Source: Clostridium sp. (GTDB lineage: Bacteria > Bacillota > Clostridia > Clostridiales > Clostridiaceae). From it: a DNA stretch of 49,760 bases. The notes under the pieces are model-generated. The model was not told where the DNA came from. It ran no database searches and saw nothing but the letters and a program-made list of their open reading frames with translations. The position numbers and the translations under genes are program-made. The stretch is from assembly GCA_031292145.1 (NCBI GenBank), contig JARLHR010000198.1, forward strand, positions 1 through 49,760. Direction: 5' to 3'. This document shows positions 33,999 through 42,362 of this stretch, piece after piece. The number at the start of each line of letters is the position of its first letter. Within the stretch, counting starts at the first letter, position 1.

Positions 33999-36425
33999 TT
34001 ATTTTGCTTGACTTAGAGCATCTTGTATAGCTTCAATTATTCCATCACTGCTATGTGTAGCTCCAGAAACAGTATCTACTGAACCTGTTTGTTTGGAAAT
34101 TACACTATTTGTTATAGGTCCTATAGCCTTATTATAATATCTTGACGTATCTTCCTCTGATATAGTGCTTACACTTGTTATTTTACCATTAGCTATAGTA
34201 ACAGAAATTTTTGTCGTTCCTCCAAATCCTGAACCACTTCCTGTGTATGTTCCATCTTTATACTGTCCCTTACTACTATTGCTTGTTCCAGTACTAGTAT
34301 TAGAACTTGTACTGCTTTGACTAACATTTTGCTTTGAAGTTGTACCTCCTTGGGTAGCTGTTGAATTTGAAGCTGTGCTTTTTTGTGTTTCCACTGTTGG
34401 TGGAGTTGAACTTTTTTGATTAGCTACTGGTGGCGGAGTTGTAGGTTGACTACTATCAGAATTATTGAAAGTTGAGCTTGAACTCACACTTCCTTGACTT
34501 GCATTTGAAGCTGAACTTGCTGCTTGATTTAATGCATTTTGAACCGCTCCTATAATTCCATTAGAACTAAAAGTAGCTCCTGAAACTGTATCAATAGCTG
34601 CTGATTGAGCTGAAAGCATTTTGCTTATTATAATATTTGATGCTTTTTGGAAAAATTCTGGACTATCTCCGTTTGATAAAGCTTTTATACTACTAATCTT
34701 TCCGCCTGAAATAGTAACAGACATTTTAGTTACCGCACCACCAAAACCTGTACCAGTTCCTGTATATGTTCCATCACTATATGTTCCAGCTACTGCCTTA
34801 TTGATGTTTGCTGAATTTGAAACTTTAACAGCACTGTTATTTATACTAGTTCCACTAGAATTATCACTATTTGAACTTACACCACCTGTTTGACTTAATG
34901 CATCCTTTACTGCACTTATTATTCCTTTTGAACTATATGTAGCCCCAGATACTGTATCTACATTTGGTGTTTGAGCTGAAATTATTCCTTTGGATATTGT
35001 TCCAAAAGCTCTATTATAATACTCAGAAGTATCCTGATTTGATATAGTTTTTATATCTGTTATCTTTCCGCCAGCTATTGTAACAGAAACCTTAGTAGTT
35101 CCTCCAAAGCCTTTACCACTTCCTGTATATGTTCCATCTTTATATTTTCCAGTTGTTGTCCCATTGTTTTCTGCTGAATTTGCAGCTGCATTGTTATCTG
35201 CACTAGTATTACTAGAATTATCAGCCTCTGAACTTGATCCACCTGCTTGACTTAATGCATCCTTTACTGCACTTATTATTCCTTTCGAACTATATGTAGC
35301 TCCAGATACTGTATCTACATTTGGTGTTTGAACTGAAATTATTCCTTTAGATATTATTCCAAAAGCTCTATTGTAATAATCCGAAGTATCCTGATTTGAT
35401 ATAGTTTTTATATCTGTTATCTTTCCACCAGCTATTGTAACCGAAACTGTAGTAGTTCCTCCAAAACCTTGGCCACTTCCTGTATATGTTCCATCTTTAT
35501 ATTGCCCAGAAGTTGCACCTTGTAGTGTACTGTTACCTAAAATACCGCCATTATTTGAAATTACACCAGCCTTTGTTAAAGCATCCACACCAAAATTTGT
35601 AACCCCATAAATCCCCAGCATTGCAGCCATTGCTGCAGAACCAGCTAAGCTTTGATTTAAATCTTGACCAAGAATATTTATATTAGCATTTCTTCTAGGG
35701 CATACTTCTGTACATTTTAAACAATTTATGCAATCTCCGCCTTTAGCACCATCTACTTTGTAAAGTTTTAATCCCATTGAACAGTTCATTGTGCAAGCTC
35801 TGCATTTGCCACAATCAGCTTTAGGCTTATTAATTTTTGTTATTCCAAATTTAGATATTATAGCAAATATGGCCCCAAGAGGACATAAATATCTACAGAA
35901 AAATCTTTCAATAAACGCAGCTCCTATTGTAATTAGAACTAAAAGTATCAATCCTATAAGCAATCCTGATAACACTGCTGATATATTAAAATTAGTTATT
36001 TGTCCAAAAGCATCCCAAGGACTTACACTCTCTAAGATATTGCTTCCAAGTGTCCATGAAACAATTATTATAAATAGTAATATCGCATATTTTGCATATT
36101 TTAATATAGAATCAACCTGTTCATTCACTCTAAATTTTACTTTAAAGATTTTTTTTGATATAAAGTATATTAAATCATTATATGCTCCAAAAGCACATAT
36201 CCAGCCACAAAACCATCTTCCAATTATTATTGTGACTAACATTACAGCTACAAATTCCATTAGACTTGGAAGTGCTTGAAGAAAGTTAAAGTTCCCTCCT
36301 ATAATCATTTTGTAAACTGTTTTTACTTCACTTAATGTTGTTGAATAAATACCTGGAAGTAATATAAATAAAATTAATTGCACTATATGTCTTAAAACCT
36401 GTGATTTCTTTATTTTCTTAACCAT
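33999..36425 (-). CDS. Membrane Fe-S protein with four FMN-binding domains
   Basis: The 808-residue protein has an N-terminal membrane region with GRWFCGWICAFG and ERFFCRYLCPLG, a ferredoxin segment (CGKCRACTMNCSMG and CINCLKCTEVCPRR, about 205-250), then four FMN-binding domains. These start YxDGTYTGxGxGFGG and carry SGATxSS near residues 371, 493, 613 and 785. They are joined by Ser/Asn/Thr-rich linkers; the last linker (about 640-715) contains Pro-Pro repeats. The Thr in SGATxSS is the site ApbE flavinylates in this family. It probably moves electrons outward across the membrane to an unknown acceptor. Domains 1 and 2 are a recent duplication. Confidence 0.9.
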   Translation of the reverse strand: MVKKIKKSQVLRHIVQLILFILLPGIYSTTLSEVKTVYKMIIGGNFNFLQALPSLMEFVAVMLVTIIIGRWFCGWICAFGAYNDLIYFISKKIFKVKFRVNEQVDSILKYAKYAILLFIIIVSWTLGSNILESVSPWDAFGQITNFNISAVLSGLLIGLILLVLITIGAAFIERFFCRYLCPLGAIFAIISKFGITKINKPKADCGKCRACTMNCSMGLKLYKVDGAKGGDCINCLKCTEVCPRRNANINILGQDLNQSLAGSAAMAAMLGIYGVTNFGVDALTKAGVISNNGGILGNSTLQGATSGQYKDGTYTGSGQGFGGTTTVSVTIAGGKITDIKTISNQDTSDYYNRAFGIISKGIISVQTPNVDTVSGATYSSKGIISAVKDALSQAGGSSSEADNSSNTSADNNAAANSAENNGTTTGKYKDGTYTGSGKGFGGTTKVSVTIAGGKITDIKTISNQDTSEYYNRAFGTISKGIISAQTPNVDTVSGATYSSKGIISAVKDALSQTGGVSSNSDNSSGTSINNSAVKVSNSANINKAVAGTYSDGTYTGTGTGFGGAVTKMSVTISGGKISSIKALSNGDSPEFFQKASNIIISKMLSAQSAAIDTVSGATFSSNGIIGAVQNALNQAASSASNASQGSVSSSSTFNNSDSSQPTTPPPVANQKSSTPPTVETQKSTASNSTATQGGTTSKQNVSQSSTSSNTSTGTSNSSKGQYKDGTYTGSGSGFGGTTKISVTIANGKITSVSTISEEDTSRYYNKAIGPITNSVISKQTGSVDTVSGATHSSDGIIEAIQDALSQAK
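34900..35467. repeat. Recent 357-bp in-frame duplication inside the Fe-S/FMN gene
   Basis: About 210 bp beginning GCATCCTTTACTGCACTTAT at 34900 recurs at 35257 with only scattered changes. The offset of 357 bp is 119 codons, one FMN-binding domain plus linker. Domains 3 and 4 are much more divergent, so this pair is younger. Confidence 0.85.
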
Positions 36426-36455
36426 ATTTTTCTCCTGTTTTAAACTTATTTTTTA

Positions 36456-36544
36456 TATAAGTTGCAATAATGAATTTACATTACAGCAATTTAGATGAAC
36501 TTAAACATCAAATAAGTATTCTAAAATTTTTAACGCAACTTATA
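36456..36544. repeat. Widely spaced inverted repeat between apbE and the Fe-S/FMN gene
   Basis: TATAAGTTGC (36456-36465) and GCAACTTATA (36535-36544) are perfect inverses 69 nt apart, filling most of the gap between the two genes. It could form a stem in the apbE-FMN protein transcript. No T-run follows, so it is not a clear terminator. Confidence 0.45.
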
Positions 36545-36571
36545 CACTCTTAAATTATTGAATGTCCCTTA

Positions 36572-37618
36572 TTAATTTAGTATAAATTCATCATCTGCTA
36601 ACATAAAAATATCTTTGACACCAGATGTCATGTATACTTTCTTGTCTTCTGTAACAAATATTGCATCTATGCCTTCAATTGCATCTATAATTTTTAAGGC
36701 TTTGTCTACACCAAGAATATAAACACCTGTTGATAGCCCATCACCGTCAATAGAATTATCTGAAATAATAGTTGCACTTATGATTTTACTTTCTGATGGA
36801 TATCCAGTTTTAGGATCAATTATATGATGAAATCTCTTTCCATCCTTCATAAAGTATCTTTCATAGTTACCAGATGTAACAATTGATTTGTTTTTAACAC
36901 TTAATATTCCTATAAATTCTCCTCTAGGTTTAAATGGATTTTGAATTCCAACTCTCCAAGGAGTATTATCTTGCTTAGCTCCTAGAGCAAAAATATTTCC
37001 ACCTAAATCAATTAAAGCACTCTTAATATTATGCTTTAAAAAAATATCTCTAACTTCATCAGCCGCAAAGCCTTTTGCTATACCACCAACATCTAAAGCT
37101 TGATTCTTATGTTTTAACATTATTGAAGTATTACTTTCATCTAATATTACATCACTGCAGTTCACAAGTTTCTTTGCAGCTCTTATTTCAGCTTCCTCTG
37201 GAATTTTTTCTTCTTTTGTTCCTATGTTCCAAAGCTTAACTAATGGCCTTATTGTTGGATCAAAAGTGCCTTCTAAAACCTTACTGTATTCTATAGCTTT
37301 TTTAACCACCAAATAAGTATCTCTGCCTACACTTGTTTCACTAGTTCCAGCCATATAATTTATTTTTGATATCTCGCTGCTTTCTTTAAACGCTGACATT
37401 TTATCGTCAATATTATTTAACCTTTCAAGTGCCTCATCAATTGCTTTTTCAGCTTTACTTCCATATGCTCTTAAATTAATTAATGTTCCAAGAGCATAGC
37501 TACTCTTGACTATCTCATTATTTTCATATTTTCCAGTAATAAATATAACAATTAAAATAATAACTATTATTATTGCAATCATTAATAACAAAATGCTTAT
37601 TGTACCTATGATAATCAC
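36572..37618 (-). CDS. apbE: FAD:protein FMN transferase ApbE
   Basis: The 348-residue protein has an N-terminal membrane anchor (about 5-30) instead of the usual lipobox, then the ApbE fold. Motifs include KMSAFKESSEISKIN, TFDPTIRPLVKLW, LDVGGIAKGFAADEVRD, IDLGGNIFALG and HHIIDPKTGYPSESK, followed by the metal-site DGDGLSTGVYILG. It covalently attaches FMN to Thr in SGATxSS motifs outside the membrane; its targets are surely the two downstream FMN-domain proteins. The GTG start at 37618 overlaps AGGTAG and is not certain. It has the same regulated promoter type as the gene at 33546. Confidence 0.93.
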   Translation of the reverse strand: MIIIGTISILLLMIAIIIVIILIVIFITGKYENNEIVKSSYALGTLINLRAYGSKAEKAIDEALERLNNIDDKMSAFKESSEISKINYMAGTSETSVGRDTYLVVKKAIEYSKVLEGTFDPTIRPLVKLWNIGTKEEKIPEEAEIRAAKKLVNCSDVILDESNTSIMLKHKNQALDVGGIAKGFAADEVRDIFLKHNIKSALIDLGGNIFALGAKQDNTPWRVGIQNPFKPRGEFIGILSVKNKSIVTSGNYERYFMKDGKRFHHIIDPKTGYPSESKIISATIISDNSIDGDGLSTGVYILGVDKALKIIDAIEGIDAIFVTEDKKVYMTSGVKDIFMLADDEFILN

Positions 37619-37653
37619 CTACCTGTATGTATTTTAATTTTTTCATTGATTAG

Positions 37654-37709
37654 ATTATAACAATAAAGTCTTAATGTATCCTTAGTGTAAGCTTAGAATT
37701 TACTGAGAA
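37654..37709 (-). promoter_or_regulatory. Regulated promoter of apbE
   Basis: On the minus strand TTCTCAG-TAAA-TTCTAAG-CTTA-CACTAAG (37681-37709) gives three 11-bp-spaced half-sites; TATAAT (37654-37659) follows after 21 nt. It matches 33664-33719 in order, phasing and distance. The adjacent OmpR-type regulator is the obvious candidate to bind. Confidence 0.78.
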
Positions 37710-37734
37710 AATATAGATGCTTAACATATCAGCC

Positions 37735-37920
37735 GAAATGAGATACATGTTTATTACGCAGGACTATGAAAATATCGCTGAAAGCGCTAAAAGGAAGGCT
37801 GTGCCCAATTTAGCTTGCTCCAACTATTCAGTTGGACAAGCAAAATTGGAACAGCCTTCCTTTAAGTGCTTTTGACAGCTTATTTTCAAATGCCTGCTTC
37901 ACAAACATGTATCTCATTTC
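37735..37920 (-). repeat. Family B co-varying long hairpin, copy 2
   Basis: The 186-bp palindrome has an 18-bp perfect outer stem (GAAATGAGATACATGTTT and its inverse). Read on the minus strand, the core is CTGTTCCAATTTTGCTTG, TCC-AACT-GAAT-AGTT-GGAG, CAAGCTAAATTGGGCACAG. It lies between the histidine kinase stop and the apbE promoter, sense to both by core polarity. It resembles the 48772 copy closely and the 25586 copy more distantly. Confidence 0.88.
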
Positions 37921-37951
37921 TTTGTTTTGATTTTAGCTTAAGTATATATAA

Positions 37952-39484
37952 CTAATTGTCAATTTTCATGTAGACAGTAAATGTTGTTCCAACATTCACT
38001 TCACTTTCCACCTCAATTTCTCCACCATTGCTGTCTATTATAGATTTTACTATAGAAAGCCCTAATCCATAGCCTCCATGTACTCTTGATCTATGACTTT
38101 CACTTCTAAAAAATCTATCATATATTTTAGCAATATCTTTTTCTGGTATTCCTGTTCCATTATCTTTTACCTTTAAAACTACAAATTCTTTATTATTTAA
38201 TCTTTCCATATCTGTAGATATAGTTATAACCCCATTATTCTTATCTGTATGAAGTACAGCATTTTGAGTTAAGTTAAATATAACCTGCTTTATTTGATCT
38301 CTATTTATAATTGCCTTTATATTGTCTTTTAATTCAAGCTGTAATAACCTATTTTTGCAAAGTATTTTAAGCTGCGGTTCAATTTCTTGTATTAATTCAT
38401 TTACATTTTCATTTTTCATTTCTAAAATTGGTTTTTGATCTAGCCTAGTTAAAATCAAAAGATCATTTACTAATTTTGTAAGCCTTTCACTTTCCATCAA
38501 TATGCTATTTAATGCTAAATCTAACTGATTTTTATTTTTAGCTGCGCCTAGTAATAAAACTTCCACAAAGCCATGAATTGAAGTTAATGGCGTTCGCAGT
38601 TCATGAGATGCATCTGAGACAAACCTTCTCATTTTTTCCTTAATATATTGCTCCTTCTCAAAAGATTCTTGTATTCTCGCAAGCATAATATTAAAGGATT
38701 TTGCTAATCTATCAATTTCCAATTGACCATTTTCTTCTATAAGTCTTGTATCTAAATCAGTTACACTTATTCCTTCGACAGTATCAGTTATATTATATAA
38801 CGGCTTTAATGCTCGATTAAAAATAGTAATTCCAAGTATTGTCCCCATTATAAGAATTATAATTGAAAGGCCAATATGTACATATTCTTGCATATTTAAA
38901 ATATTTGTAATATCATCTATTGGTGTACTTAATTGTATTAATCCCGATGGTGAGTCTAAATCACCCACTTTTAGCCATACAGCCATTTGGTAATTGTTAT
39001 TTTTATCTTTTATAATTTCATATATACTATCCAAATTGCCACTTTTATTGCAAATACTTATATACTGCTCTTTTGAAAGCACAGGGACTGGTATTGCTCC
39101 TATTTTCTGTTCAGTTGCCTGCTTAGAATCACTATCCCAATCATTGTTCTCACTAGGTATATCTGCATTCCTTCTTTCACCTAGCAACGCTCCATTTTTA
39201 TCTATTACAGCTGAACTCATACTTTTATCCCATAAGTTCTTTAGAATTTCCTGAGCATCACTTTCCGTTATATCCTTTATATTTTCTTTTGACAAACTTC
39301 CTAAATCTAGACTATGGAACCTTTCCCGCAGTACTTGTGCTTTTGTTTTATATAAATAGTTCTTCATACTTATATACTGAAAAATCCCCATTGTAGGTAG
39401 TAAAATAATTAATATCATAAAGAAACGAAATAACAATTGCCATTTTAAACTCTTTATTTTAAACTTACTTTTTAGCTTCTTCAT
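37952..39484 (-). CDS. Sensor histidine kinase
   Basis: The 510-residue membrane kinase has a first membrane segment at about 14-36, an extracytosolic sensor domain (about 37-205), a second segment (about 205-225) and a HAMP domain. The HisKA motif is SDASHELRTPLTSIHGF and the ATPase has NAVLHTD, DNGTGIPEKD and GYGLGLSIV. Its ATG overlaps the regulator's stop (ATGA), so the pair is co-translated. The signal is unknown; its position beside apbE and the shared operators suggest it controls the flavin electron-transfer genes. Confidence 0.93.
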   Translation of the reverse strand: MKKLKSKFKIKSLKWQLLFRFFMILIILLPTMGIFQYISMKNYLYKTKAQVLRERFHSLDLGSLSKENIKDITESDAQEILKNLWDKSMSSAVIDKNGALLGERRNADIPSENNDWDSDSKQATEQKIGAIPVPVLSKEQYISICNKSGNLDSIYEIIKDKNNNYQMAVWLKVGDLDSPSGLIQLSTPIDDITNILNMQEYVHIGLSIIILIMGTILGITIFNRALKPLYNITDTVEGISVTDLDTRLIEENGQLEIDRLAKSFNIMLARIQESFEKEQYIKEKMRRFVSDASHELRTPLTSIHGFVEVLLLGAAKNKNQLDLALNSILMESERLTKLVNDLLILTRLDQKPILEMKNENVNELIQEIEPQLKILCKNRLLQLELKDNIKAIINRDQIKQVIFNLTQNAVLHTDKNNGVITISTDMERLNNKEFVVLKVKDNGTGIPEKDIAKIYDRFFRSESHRSRVHGGYGLGLSIVKSIIDSNGGEIEVESEVNVGTTFTVYMKIDN

Positions 39485-40170
39485 TGTACTACCACTTTAT
39501 ATCCAACACCTCGAACCGTCTTAATAATATTATGTTCTTTGTCTTCCATTTTATCACGTAAATACCTGATATATACCTCCACAATGTTTTCTTCTCCATT
39601 GAAGTCATATCCCCAAACTTTCTCCAGTATTAGAGATTTGCTTAACACCATTCCATTATTCATGAGTAAAAATCTTAGCAAATTATATTGGGTTGGAGGC
39701 AACTCTAATATTTTTCCACAGTATGTTATTTCATGCGCACCGTCATCTATCATGAAATTACCTATATGTACAATGTCATTTAACTCTGGATAGCTATTTC
39801 TTATTCTGGCATTAATTCGTGCTAAAAGCTCTTTAAAGCTAAAAGGCTTCGCCATATAATCATCTGCCCCTATCTCTAATCCTTTTACTTTATCATCAAC
39901 ATCATCTCTTGCTGTAAGCATAATTACTGATGTTTTTATAGATTTTTTAAGTCTTGAGCACACTTCATAGCCATCCATTCCTGGCAACATAATATCCAAT
40001 ATGACTATATGCGGATTAATTTTTTTAGCCAATTCAATTGCTTCATTTCCATCTAGAGCTGAACATACATTATACCCTTCTGATTCTAATCCCATCTTAA
40101 TAAAATCAACTATACTTTTTTCATCATCTACTACAAGAATAGTAATTTGTCCTTTTATCAACGGATTCAT
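39481..40170 (-). CDS. OmpR/PhoB-type response regulator
   Basis: The 229-residue protein has a receiver domain (acidic pocket DDEKS, phospho-acceptor Asp in VILDIMLPGMDGYE, Lys in MAKPFSFKE) and a C-terminal winged helix (about 130-227; VEVYIRYLRDKMEDKEHNII). I chose ATG 40170, nine nt after AGAAGGGA; an ATG at 40179 abuts the site. OmpR-type regulators bind direct repeats spaced 11 bp, which is what appears before apbE and the gene at 33546. That link is inferred. Confidence 0.93.
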   Translation of the reverse strand: MNPLIKGQITILVVDDEKSIVDFIKMGLESEGYNVCSALDGNEAIELAKKINPHIVILDIMLPGMDGYEVCSRLKKSIKTSVIMLTARDDVDDKVKGLEIGADDYMAKPFSFKELLARINARIRNSYPELNDIVHIGNFMIDDGAHEITYCGKILELPPTQYNLLRFLLMNNGMVLSKSLILEKVWGYDFNGEENIVEVYIRYLRDKMEDKEHNIIKTVRGVGYKVVVQ

Positions 40171-40276
40171 AAATTTCATTCCCTTCTTTTAAACTATTAA
40201 TAATTTATTACTTATAATCTTTGTCATATATTCATTAAAGAAATTTGAGAAACAAATTTGATGAATGATTAATAAT

Positions 40277-40334
40277 GAAAAGTCTATGGCTTTTCTTCCT
40301 AAACTGTTAACTGTAAATTGTTAACTGCAAACTG
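40277..40334 (-). repeat. Family C heptamer array, copy 2
   Basis: On the minus strand five heptamers read CAGTTTG, CAGTTAA, CAATTTA, CAGTTAA, CAGTTTA, followed by GGAAG and the hairpin AAAAGCC-ATA-GACTTTTC. The unit begins with C where copies 1 and 3 have G. It starts 3 nt after the sdaAA stop. Confidence 0.75.
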
Positions 40335-40337
40335 ATT

Positions 40338-41216
40338 CTATTCCTTACCAAAAACCTTTTCCTTAAGCCTTAAACCTTCTTTCGTTACAGCAACTCCCCC
40401 TAAGGCTGTTTCCCTAAGTGCTTCTGGCAAGCATTTTCCCACCTTATACATCGCACTTACTGCATCATCAAAAGGAATTTTTGATTCTATTCCAGCCATC
40501 ACCATATCCACGGTGCAAAGAGCCGTTATAGCTCCTTGTGCATTTCTCTTAGCACACGGTATCTCAACAAGGCCAGCTACCGGGTCACATACGAGACCGA
40601 GAACATTTTTAAGTATTATGGCAGCTGCATCTAAACTCATTTTAGGAGTTCCTCCCATCATCTCAACAACAGCTCCTGCTCCCATCGCAGAAGCTGAACC
40701 ACATTCTGCTTGGCATCCACCTTCTGCACCTGATAATGTTGCATTCATACCAATAATCATTCCGATTGTCGCTGCTGCAAATAACCCTCTTAAAAGCCCT
40801 TCCTCATCCAAATTAAGTTGTTTTCCTGCACTTAAAATTACTGCTGGTAAAATCCCACAAGATCCAGCAGTTGGGCATGCAACTATTTTTCCCATGGATG
40901 CATTAACTTCTGCTGAAGAAAGTGCCATTGCCATTGCCATTGTTGTTACAGTTCCTGTAAGAGCATTCCCTTCTTTAATGTAATTGTAGAGTTTGTGTCC
41001 ATCTCCACCGATTAAGCCACTAACTGAATATACTTCTTTTTCCATACCTTCATTAGCTGCAGAAATCATTACTTTTAAATTTTTTCTCATTTTTTCAATT
41101 ACTTCATTTCTTGATAAGCCACTTTCTTCAACTTCACACCTTATGGCATATTCACTTAATGATATATTATGTTTCTCACATATTTCTAATAATTCTAATC
41201 CTGTTCTTGCTATCAT
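40338..41216 (-). CDS. sdaAA: L-serine dehydratase, alpha subunit
   Basis: The 292-residue subunit is of the iron-sulfur (not PLP) serine dehydratase, which converts L-serine to pyruvate and ammonia. Cluster-related cysteines lie in CPTAGSCGILPAV, GGCQAECGSASAMGAG and CDPVAGLVEIPCAKRN. It is second in the sdaAB-sdaAA pair, 87 nt after the beta gene. AAAGGTG precedes ATG 41216. A family C array lies on each side of the gene. Confidence 0.95.
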   Translation of the reverse strand: MIARTGLELLEICEKHNISLSEYAIRCEVEESGLSRNEVIEKMRKNLKVMISAANEGMEKEVYSVSGLIGGDGHKLYNYIKEGNALTGTVTTMAMAMALSSAEVNASMGKIVACPTAGSCGILPAVILSAGKQLNLDEEGLLRGLFAAATIGMIIGMNATLSGAEGGCQAECGSASAMGAGAVVEMMGGTPKMSLDAAAIILKNVLGLVCDPVAGLVEIPCAKRNAQGAITALCTVDMVMAGIESKIPFDDAVSAMYKVGKCLPEALRETALGGVAVTKEGLRLKEKVFGKE

Positions 41217-41259
41217 AAATAACTATTTCACCTTTCTAACCTGTATAAAATAATTCATT

Positions 41260-41309
41260 GAAAAGCCGCAGGCTTTTCTTCCTTAACTCTTAACTCTTAG
41301 CTCTTAACT
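41260..41309 (-). repeat. Family C heptamer array, copy 3, overlapping the sdaAB stop
   Basis: On the minus strand four heptamers (AGTTAAG, AGCTAAG, AGTTAAG, AGTTAAG) are followed by GAAG and AAAAGCC-TGC-GGCTTTTC. The first unit supplies the last sense codon (AGT) and the stop (TAA) of sdaAB. Confidence 0.78.
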
Positions 41310-41981
41310 AATCCTCGCCGGACTTATTGAAATCACATTATTAACCAGCTCTATTTTCTTAATTTTCTCTATTAACTCATCACTTAATTTATTATCCATT
41401 TCACAAATCATCATAGCATCTTCACCTTTGTGTTGTCTAAAAACTCTCATAAAAGCCACATTTATATTTTCACTATAAAGCAAACTAGTTACACTATTGA
41501 TGCATCCTGGTGCATCTTTATGTGCTACTATTAAAGTTTCATACATTCCAGTAAAGTCAACTTCATTATCATTAACTTCAATAATTTTAATATTTCCACC
41601 ACCAATCGATGAACCAGTAACCTCACAATACTTATCCTTTATAGTCCTCATAACAAACTTTACTGTATTAGGATGAACATCACCTAAATCAGCTTCTTTA
41701 AATAAAAACTTAATCCCCTTTTCTACTGCTATATCAATTGAATTTCTAAGTCTATCATCACTTGGTTCCATTCCTAAAATTCCAGCAACCAAAGCTCTAT
41801 CTGTTCCATGACCTTTATAAGTTTTTGCAAATGATCCATGAAGCAAAAAAGTTACTTCTAGTATATCATCACCAGCGATGCTCCTTGCAATCTTCCCGAG
41901 TCTTGCCGCCCCTGCTGTATGTGAACTTGATGGGCCTATCATTATAGGACCTAGAATATCAAAAACACCCATTCTATTCAT
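41304..41981 (-). CDS. sdaAB: L-serine dehydratase, beta subunit
   Basis: The 225-residue protein starts at ATG 41981 (CAGGAGGCG, 10 nt spacing), which gives MNRMGVFDILGPIMIGPSSS; upstream starts extend past the ribosome site. It carries the substrate-binding SSSHTAGAARLG motif and a C-terminal ACT domain (about 145-220; TLIVAHKDAPGCINSVTSLL). It pairs with the downstream alpha subunit. Its Ser codon and stop lie in a family C heptamer. Confidence 0.94.
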   Translation of the reverse strand: MNRMGVFDILGPIMIGPSSSHTAGAARLGKIARSIAGDDILEVTFLLHGSFAKTYKGHGTDRALVAGILGMEPSDDRLRNSIDIAVEKGIKFLFKEADLGDVHPNTVKFVMRTIKDKYCEVTGSSIGGGNIKIIEVNDNEVDFTGMYETLIVAHKDAPGCINSVTSLLYSENINVAFMRVFRQHKGEDAMMICEMDNKLSDELIEKIKKIELVNNVISISPARIS

Positions 41982-42362
41982 TATCAAAATTCGCCTCCTG
42001 TTACTTACTTTTATCATATCGTACTCTATTTCTTTTGTATTAGCTTACTATCTAAATAATATCATAAATTCAACCACAACTATGTTTTATTCTAAAATTT
42101 ATATCCATAGATTTTCAATATATATTGAGCGACTATAAAATTCAAGCATTTTACATTTCTCATAATTAAAATATTTACAGACATCATTATTTTAGCCGTA
42201 ATTTTATACATTTTTAAATTAGGAATATAATTGAAATGTATAAGTGCATGTTGTAGTATTATATTTAAATATGTATATTTTAGAGTAGTATTCCACTTTA
42301 AGTTAAACATAGGTATAATTATAAATATTACTACTATTTATCTATTATTAGGAGGTTGTAGC
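41982..42362. other. Divergent intergenic region
   Basis: This 381-bp AT-rich stretch lies between sdaAB (-) and the large sensor gene (+). It must hold both promoters. Reading frames here have no ribosome site or family likeness, and I see no repeat family member or riboswitch. Confidence 0.4.

Noticed and set aside
37735-37920. Family B hairpins as integron attC sites
   Set aside because: They share folded stems with extra bases, but there is no RYYYAAC/GTTRRRY pair, no cassette array and no integrase; copies are far apart beside unrelated genes.
42092-42310. A 72-codon minus-strand frame upstream of the large sensor gene
   Set aside because: It has no ribosome site and no recognisable sequence, and it overlaps the promoter region of the sensor gene.
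42231-42362. A longer N-terminus for the large sensor protein
   Set aside because: The extra 44 residues precede the strong AGGAGG site, which is 8-12 nt before ATG 42363; the extended part resembles translated noncoding DNA.
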